Shown here: positions 57,675-64,000 of the stretch, piece by piece
Layout: each line of letters begins with the position of its first letter
Position numbering within the stretch: position 1 is the first letter of the stretch
Assembly (NCBI RefSeq): GCF_022539505.1
Contig: NC_061510.1
Coordinates: 392,690,249 to 392,754,248, forward strand
Length of the DNA: 64,000 nt
Direction of reading: 5' to 3'
From: Lolium rigidum
Lineage: Eukaryota; Streptophyta; Magnoliopsida; Poales; Poaceae
Program-made: the position numbers and the translations under genes
The notes under the pieces: model-generated
The model's input: only the letters and a program-made list of their open reading frames with translations
Told to the model about the DNA's origin: nothing
Database searches by the model: none

Positions 57675-60434
57675 GCATCCCCAAGCTTAGTTCCTGCTCG
57701 TCCCGAGCAGGTAAACGATAACAAAGATAATTTCTGAAGTGACATGCCATCATAACCTTGATCATACTATTGTAAACATATGTAACAAATGCAGCGATCA
57801 AAACAATGGTAATGACATGAGTAAACAAATGAATCATAAAGCAAAGACTTTTCATTAATAGTACTTTCAAGACAAGCATCAATAAGTCTTGCATAAGAGT
57901 TAACTCATAAAGCAATAAATCAAAGTAAAGGCATTGAAGCAACACAATGGAAGATTAAGTTTCAGCGGTTGCTTTCAACTTGTAACATGTATATCTCATG
58001 GATAGTTTTTCAATGCAAAGCAATATAACAAGTGCAATAAGCAAGTATGTAAGAATCAATGCACAGTTAACACAAGTGTTTGCTTCCAAGACAGAGAGAA
58101 ATGGGTAAACTGACTCAACATAAAAGTAGAAGAATGGCCCTTCGCAGAGGGAAGCATTGATTGCTATATTTGTGCTAGAGCTTTGGTTTTGAAAGCAAGA
58201 AACAATTTTTTCAACGGTAGTAATAAATCATATGTATCATGTAAATTATATCCTACAAGTTGCAAGCCTCATGCATAGTATACTAATAGTGTCCGCACCT
58301 TGTCCTAATTAGCTCGGATTACCGGGATTATCATCGCAATACATATGTTTTAACCAAGTGTCACAAAGGGGTACCTCTATGCCGCTTTGTACAAAGGTCT
58401 AAGGAGAAAGCTCGCATTGGATTTCTCGCTTTTGATTATTCTCAACTTAGACATCCATACCGGGTCAACATAGACAACATATAATGGACTCCTCTTTAAT
58501 GCATAAGCATTTAGCAACAATTAATGTTCTCATATGAGATTGAGGATATTTGTTCAAAACTAAAACTTCCACCATGAATCATGGCTTTAGTTAGCGGCCC
58601 AATGTTCTTCTCTAACATTATGCATGCTCTAACCATTAAATAAGTGGTAAATCTCCCTTACTTCAGACAAGACGGACATGCATAGCAACTCACATGATAT
58701 TCAACAAAGAGAGTTGATGGCGTCCCCAGGAACATGGTTATCGCACAACAAGCAACTTAATAAGAAATAAAGTGCATAAGTACATATTCAATACCACAAT
58801 AGTTTTTAGGCTATTTGTCCCATGAGCTATATATTGTAAAGGTAGAGGATAGAAATTTAAAGGTAGCACTCAAGCAATTTACTTTGGAATGGCGGAGAAA
58901 TACCATGTAGTAGGTAGGTATGGTGGACACAAATGGCATAGTGGTTGGATCAAGGATTTTGGATGCATGAGAAGTATTCCCTCTCGATACAAGGCTTAGG
59001 CTAGCAAGGCTATTTGAAACAAACACAAGGATGAACCGGTGCAGCAAAACTCACATAAAATACATATTGTAAACATTATAAGACTCTACACTGTCTTCCT
59101 TGTTGTTCAAACTCTTTACTAGAAATTATCTAGACCTTAGAGAGACCAATTATGCAAACCAAATTTTAGCAAGCTCTATGTATTTATTCATGAATAGGTG
59201 CAAAGTATATGATGCAAGAGCTTAAACATGAGCACAAAAATTGCCAAGTATCACATTATTCAAGACATTTTACCAATTACTACATGTAGCATTTTCCGTT
59301 TCCAACCATATAACAATGAACGAAGCAGTTTCAACCTTCGCCATGAACACTAAAAGATAAAGCGAAGAACACAAGTGTTCATATGAACCAGCGGAGCATG
59401 TCTCTCTCCCACACAAGCATTTATTCAAACAAAAACAAAAACAAAAACAAACAGACGCTCCAAGTAAAGTACATAAGATGTGACCGAATAAAAATATAGT
59501 TTCAAGGGAGGAACCTGATAAATTTGTCGATGAAGAAGGGGATGCCTTGGGCACCCCCAAGCTTAGATGCTTGAGTCTTCTTGAAATATGCAGGGATGAA
59601 CCACGGGGGCATCCCCAAGCTTAGACTTTTCACTCTTCTTGATCGTAGTATATCATCCTCCTCTCTTGACCCTTGAAAACTTCCTTCACACCAAACTCGA
59701 AACAAACTCATTAGAGGGTTAGTGCATAATCAAAAATTCACATGTTCAGAGGTGACACAATCATTCTTAACACTTCTGGACATTGCACAAAGCTACTGGA
59801 AGTTAATGGAACAAACAAATCCATCCAACACAGCAAAAGAGGCAATGCGAAATAAAAGGCAGAATCTGTCAAAACAGAACAGTCCGTAAAGACGAATTTT
59901 ATTGAGGCACCAGACTTGCTCAAATGAAAATGCACAAATTGAATGAAAGTTGCGTACATATCTGAGGATCACGCACGTAAATTGGCAGATTTTTCTGAGT
60001 TACCTACAGAGATGCAGATCGAAATTCGTGACAGCAAGAAATCTGTTTCTGCGCAGTAATCCAAATCTAGTATTGACTTTACTATCAAAGACTTTTCTTG
60101 GCACAACAATGCAATAAAATAAATATAAGAAGAGGTTGCTACAGTAATAACAACTTCCAAGACTCAAATATAAAACAAAAGTACTGTAGTAAAATAAACA
60201 CATGGGTTATCTCCCAAGAAGTTCTTTCTTTATAGCCATTAAGATGGGCTCAGCAGTTTTAATGATGCACTCGCAAGAAATAGTAGTTGAAGCAAAAGAG
60301 AGCATCAAGAAGCAAATTCAAAACAAATTTAAGCCTAACATGCTTCCTATGCATAGGAATCTTGTAAATAAACAAATTCATGAAGCATAATGCAACAAGC
60401 ATAGAATGATAAAACAAGTGCAGCTTCAAGATTT
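57675..60434 (-). repeat. Non-coding internal region of the element
   Basis: About 2.8 kb related to 3208-5421. The polypurine box GCATCCCCAAGCTTAG (plus-strand form) is next to the LTR at 57675-57690. Further copies are at 59551-59566 (one change) and 59609-59624. No coding sequence is supported. Confidence 0.85.
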
Positions 60435-60983
60435 TCAGCAAAAGAGAGGTGTTTTAGTAACATGAAAATTTCTACAACCATATTTTCCTCTCTCATAATA
60501 ATATCCAGTAGCATCATGAGCAAACTCAACAATATAACTATCAAATAAAACATTCTTATCATGAGTCTCATGCATAAAATTATTACTCTCCACATAAGCA
60601 TAATCAATTTTATTAGTTGTAGTGGGAGTAAATTCAACAAAGTAGCTATCATTATTATTCTCATCATCAAATATAGGAGGCATATTGTAATCATAATCAA
60701 ATTTATCCTCCAAAACAGGCGGTACTAAAAGACTACTATCATTATAATCATCATAAATAGGAGGCAAAGTATCATCAAAGTAAATTTCCTCCTCAATGCT
60801 TGGTGGACTAAAAAGATCATGCTCATCAAAACCAGCTTCCCCAAGCTTAGAATTTTCCATATCATTAGCAACAATGGTGTTCAAAGCGTTCATACTAATA
60901 TGTTCCATAGGTTTTTTAATTTTCGCATCAAACCATCCATGTCTTAAATCAGGAAATAGAATAAGAAGCTCATTGTTGTCCAT
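60435..60983 (-). CDS. Short acidic ORF of the non-autonomous element
   Basis: 182 codons, starting MDNNELLILFPDLRHGWFDA about 135 bp after the primer site, so it is the first frame in the transcript. The middle is very acidic, with repeats such as EEEIYFDDTLPPIYDDYND and DYNMPPIFDDENNND, and ends NFHVTKTPLFC. It has no capsid, zinc knuckle or enzyme motif. Its place suggests a gag remnant or a protein special to this non-autonomous family; function unknown. Confidence 0.6.
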   Translation of the reverse strand: MDNNELLILFPDLRHGWFDAKIKKPMEHISMNALNTIVANDMENSKLGEAGFDEHDLFSPPSIEEEIYFDDTLPPIYDDYNDSSLLVPPVLEDKFDYDYNMPPIFDDENNNDSYFVEFTPTTTNKIDYAYVESNNFMHETHDKNVLFDSYIVEFAHDATGYYYERGKYGCRNFHVTKTPLFC

Positions 60984-61118
60984 TATGCCTAACTAGTGTA
61001 AACAAGAAACAAAAAGATGCAATTGCAAGATATAAAGGAAATAGCTTCGAGCACACACACAACGGCGCCAGAAAAGTACTTTACCTGGAACCGGAGTATG
61101 AGTGCCTTTTACCTTTCC

Positions 61119-61136
61119 TCCCCGGCAACGGCGCCA
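61119..61136 (-). other. Primer binding site, tRNA-Asp type
   Basis: Minus-strand TGGCGCCGTTGCCGGGGA, 10 bases inside the 5' LTR edge at 61147. A partial second copy, 'aacggcgccagaaaagtact', lies at about 61061-61080. Confidence 0.93.
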
Positions 61137-61146
61137 GAAAAGTGCT

Positions 61147-62867
61147 TGATGTCTACGGGTGCTTCTATTCTTGTAGACAGTGTTGGGCCTCCAAGAGCAG
61201 AGGTTTGTAGAACAGCGGCAAGTTTCCCTTAAGTGGATCACCCAAGGTTTATCGAACTCGGGGAGGAAGAGGTCAAAGATATCCCTCTCAAGCAACCCTG
61301 CAACCACAAAGCAAGAAGTCTCTTGTTTCCCCAACACACCTAATAGGTGCACTAGTTCGGCGAAGAGATAGTGAAATACAGGTGGTATGAATAAGTATGA
61401 GCAATAGCAATGGCACCAGAAAAGTGCTTTGCTGTCCAGGACTAGCGTGTGGTTGATGGTGGTAATATTGCAGGCAGTATAAATGCAGTAAAACAGTAAA
61501 CAAGCAGCGATAGCAGTATTTAGGAACAAGGCCTAGGGATCATACTTTCACTAGTGGACACTCTCAACATTGATCACATAACAGAATAAATAGATAGATG
61601 CTAGACTCTACACCCTCTTGTTGGATGATGAACACCACTAAGCGTGTAGGATTACACAAACCCTCAATGCCGGAGTTAACAAGCTCCACAATATTCAATG
61701 TTCATATTTAAATAACCTTAGAGTGCATAACAGATCAACATAACCAAACCAAGTACTAACATAGCATGCACACTGTCACCTTCACACTACGAAAGGAGGA
61801 ATAGATCACATCAATACTACCATAGCAATAGATAACTTCATAATCTACAAGAGATCACAATCATAGCCTACGCCAAGTACTACGCGATGCACACACTGTC
61901 ACCATTACACCGTGCAGGAGGAATAAACTACTTTAATAACATCACTAGAGTAGCACACAGATATATTGTGATACAAAACACATTGCAATCATAAAGAGAT
62001 ATAAATAAGAACTTCACTATGCCATTCATAACGGTGAATAAGTATTCACGTGAAATATAGCCTAAGAGACCCACACGGTGCACACACTGTCACCTTTACA
62101 CACGTGGGACAAGGAGTCTCCGGAGATCACATAAGTAAAATCCACTTGACTAGCATAATGACATCTAGATTACAAGCATCATCATATGAATCTCAATCAT
62201 GTAAGGCAGCTCATGAGATTATTGTATTGAAGCACATAGGAGAGAGACTAACCACATAGCTACCGGTACAGCCCCGAGCCTCGATGGAGAACTACTCCCT
62301 CCTCATGGGAGACAGCAGCGTTGATGGAGATGGCGGTGGTGTCGATGGAGGAGCCTTCGGGGGCACTTCCCCGTCCCGGCGGCGTGCCGGAACAGAGACT
62401 CCTGTCCCCCAGATCTTGGCTTCGCGATGGCGGCGGCTCTGGAAGGTTTTCTCTGGTTTCGTCGAACGTCATAGGGTTTTCGCGACGGAGACCTTAAGTA
62501 GGCGGAAGGGTAGCCTCGGAGGGGGCCTGGTGGGCCCACACTAGGGGGGCGCGGCCCCCCCTCTGGCCGCGCCAGGGTTTTGTGTGGGGCCCCCAGGGCT
62601 CCCCTCTGGCGGCTCACGGGTGTTCTGGAAGCTTCGTCCAATTATAAGACTCTGGGCGTTGATTTCGTCCAATTCCGAGAATATTTCCTTACTAGGATTT
62701 ACGAAACCAAAAACAGCAGAAAACAGGAACTGGCACTTCGGCATCTCGTCAATAGGTTAGTTCCGGAAAACGCATAATAATGACATATAACGTGTATAAA
62801 ACATGTGAGTATCATCAATAATGTGGCATGGAATATAAGAAATTATCGATACGTCGGAGACGTATCA
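61147..62867 (-). repeat. 5' LTR of the non-autonomous element
   Basis: 1721 bp, homologous to 55948-57674 with few differences. The minus-strand start is TGATACGTCTCCGACGTATC at 62867. Confidence 0.95.
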
Positions 62868-62954
62868 GTGAGCACCTCACAAACTCAGTCCACCTCACTA
62901 ACTCTTTTGATCAGCCACTAGGAGAACTAACATCATTGTCCCTTCGTATCGTAG
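62868..62954 (+). other. Remainder of the interrupted intron
   Basis: GTGAGCACCTCACAAACTC to a TATCGTAG acceptor. With the retrotransposon removed, the intron would be 87 bp. With it, the intron runs from 55943 to 62954. Confidence 0.7.
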
Positions 62955-63181
62955 GATCACCCAAAGGACGCGGAGTTCCTGAATGTGCCCATTGCCAACT
63001 ACGACGAGATGCATACCATCTTCTCTTTCGGCCTCGCCACCGGCAAGTACGCCATGGGATCCAGTGAGCCCCTAGGCTTGGCTACAGTAAATCCTGCACC
63101 TGAGGATGCTGAAACCCAGGAGTCCGACACAGTCAACCTCGATGCTGAGAAGGTTGCCGACGCGCCTGAGAAGGTGACCGC
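62955..63181 (+). pseudogene. Myb/SANT-like gene, exon 3, cut by an LTR
   Basis: The exon starts GATCACCCAAAGGAC after TCGTAG and keeps the frame of exon 2: DHPKDAEFLNVPIANYDEMH, FSFGLATGKYAMGSSEPLG, then an acidic Glu/Asp/Thr linker (DAETQESDTVNLDAEK). These are the residues that follow the Myb domain in relatives. Coding stops abruptly at 63181, where an LTR begins; the conserved C-terminal part is not in the window. Confidence 0.75.
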
Positions 63182-64000
63182 TGATACGTCTCCAACGTAC
63201 CTATAATTTCTGATGTTCCATGCTTGTTTTATGATAATACCTACATGTTTTGCTCGCACTTTATAATGTTTTCATGCATTTTCCAGAACTAACCTATTAA
63301 CAAGATGCCGAAGTGCCAGTTCCTGTTTTCTGCTGTTTTTGGTTCCAGAAAGGTTGTTCGGGCAGTATTCTCGGAATTCGACGAAACAAAGACCCAGTAT
63401 CTTATTTTTCCGGAAGGCTCCAGAACACCGAAGGGGAGTCGGAGGCGGGCCAGGGGGCCACCACACCATAAGGCGCCGCGGGCCCAGGCCTGGCCGCGCC
63501 AGCCTATGGTGAGGAGGCCCCAGGCGCCCTCCTGCGCCACCTCTTCGCCTATAAGACCCCTTTCGACCTAAAAACGCGATACCAATTGATGAAACTCCAA
63601 AAAGACTCCAGGGGCGCCGCCGCCATCGCGAAACTCCAATTCAGGGGACAGAATCTCTGTTCCGGCAAGCCGCCGGGACGGGGAAGTGCCCCCGGAAGCC
63701 ATCTCCATCATCGCCACCGCCTCCATCATGCTCCGTGAGTAGTTCCCCCATGGACTACGGGTTCTAGCTGTAGCTAGTTGGTACTCTCTCCCCATGTACT
63801 TCAATACAATGGTCTCATGAGGTGCCTTACATGATTGAGATTCATCTGATGTAATCGGTGTTGTGTTTGTTGGGATCCGATAGATTGTTACTATAAAGTT
63901 TATGAAGTTATTGTTGCTGCAATCTTGTTGTGTTTAATGCTTGTCACTAGGGCCCGAGTGGCATGATCTTAGATTTAAGCTCTATACTTATTGCTTAGAT
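63182..64000 (+). mobile_element. Gypsy LTR, plus strand, cut by the window end
   Basis: Starts TGATACGTCTCCAACGTACC at 63182 in the coding frame of the Myb gene. It is related to, but clearly diverged from, the other LTRs (shared 'aactaacctattaacaagat', 'gccgaagtgcc', 'tctcggaatt'). A CTATAAGACC box near 63550 is a plausible promoter. The left flank ACCGC would be the target duplication; the right end is outside the window. Confidence 0.9.

Larger units (their letters stand above)
55948..62867 (-). mobile_element. Non-autonomous Gypsy LTR retrotransposon, complete
   Basis: A full element of 6920 bp on the minus strand, flanked by GTGAG on both sides (55943-55947 and 62868-62872). The 3' LTR is 55948-57674 (1727 bp) and the 5' LTR 61147-62867 (1721 bp); the two are nearly identical by eye, so the insertion is recent compared with the Sabrina-like one. 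The primer site at 61119-61136 is of the tRNA-Asp type and the polypurine tract (CTAAGCTTGGGGATGC on the minus strand) abuts the 3' LTR. The only long frame is 60435-60983. No gag, RT, RNase H or integrase is present, so it relies on a relative of the Sabrina/Laura/Fatima group. Confidence 0.93.
54597..64000 (+). mobile_element. PIF/Harbinger-type element, left end and Myb gene
   Basis: GGGCGCGTTTGGTAGCCTAC at 54597 resembles the terminal repeat of plant PIF/Harbinger elements. 380 bp later begins the Myb/SANT-like gene that in this superfamily accompanies the DDE transposase. The right end and the transposase are not in the window. The three-base target duplication could not be checked. The assignment rests on the gene type and the terminus; a stand-alone host gene is the alternative. 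Confidence 0.45.

Overview
This window looks like nuclear DNA of a Triticeae grass (wheat, Aegilops, barley or rye type). The evidence is plant GT-AG introns, a Stowaway MITE, nested Gypsy LTR retrotransposons whose LTRs begin TGATACGTCTCCAACG and use a tRNA-Asp primer site, a large CACTA transposon, a Mutator-like element, and two 100-N scaffold gaps (3108-3207 and 33152-33251). No rRNA, CRISPR or prokaryotic feature was seen.

Layout as given. 1-3107: two exons of an oxidosqualene cyclase (triterpene/sterol cyclase) gene, with a MITE in the intron between them. 3208-9394: the 5' part of a Sabrina-like Gypsy element on the minus strand. 9395-11217: protease-RT-RNaseH of another Gypsy element, minus strand. 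11218-19095: LTR-type sequence. 19096-21432: the first half of a CACTA transposase and one CACTA end, minus strand. 21433-27896: unassigned and repetitive DNA. 27897-33135: a Mutator-like element carrying a broken zf-XS gene. 33252-35448: the 3' part of the Sabrina-like element, plus strand. 35449-36957: integrase part of the Gypsy element. 36958-47772: the rest of the CACTA element, with its transposase C-terminal half, an AP2-domain gene, two hypothetical genes, a TNPA-like gene, an Ulp1-type protease module and the other CACTA end. 47773-54596: MITE-, Helitron- and SINE-like sequence. 54597-64000: a PIF/Harbinger-type Myb/SANT gene interrupted by two LTR retrotransposons.

The main result is structural. 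Three nested elements (CACTA, then Gypsy, then Sabrina-like) each have one half on the minus strand in the contig 3208-33151 and the other half on the plus strand after 33252. Their break points and target-site duplications match only if that contig is turned around. The contig end 3208-3422 is also the reverse complement of 33252-33466, by eye at 214 of 215 positions with no gap. The simplest reading is a scaffold orientation error: the contig between the two gaps is inverted and its end overlaps the next contig.

The second point of interest is at 55943-55947. A 6.9-kb non-autonomous LTR element inserted exactly at a 5' splice site, and its target-site duplication GTGAG regenerates the donor. 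The third is the gene cargo of the DNA transposons (AP2 and Ulp1 in CACTA, zf-XS in the Mutator-like element). I found no evidence for a wholly new molecular system. Nearly all coding capacity belongs to transposable elements, and the only likely host gene is the partial oxidosqualene cyclase.
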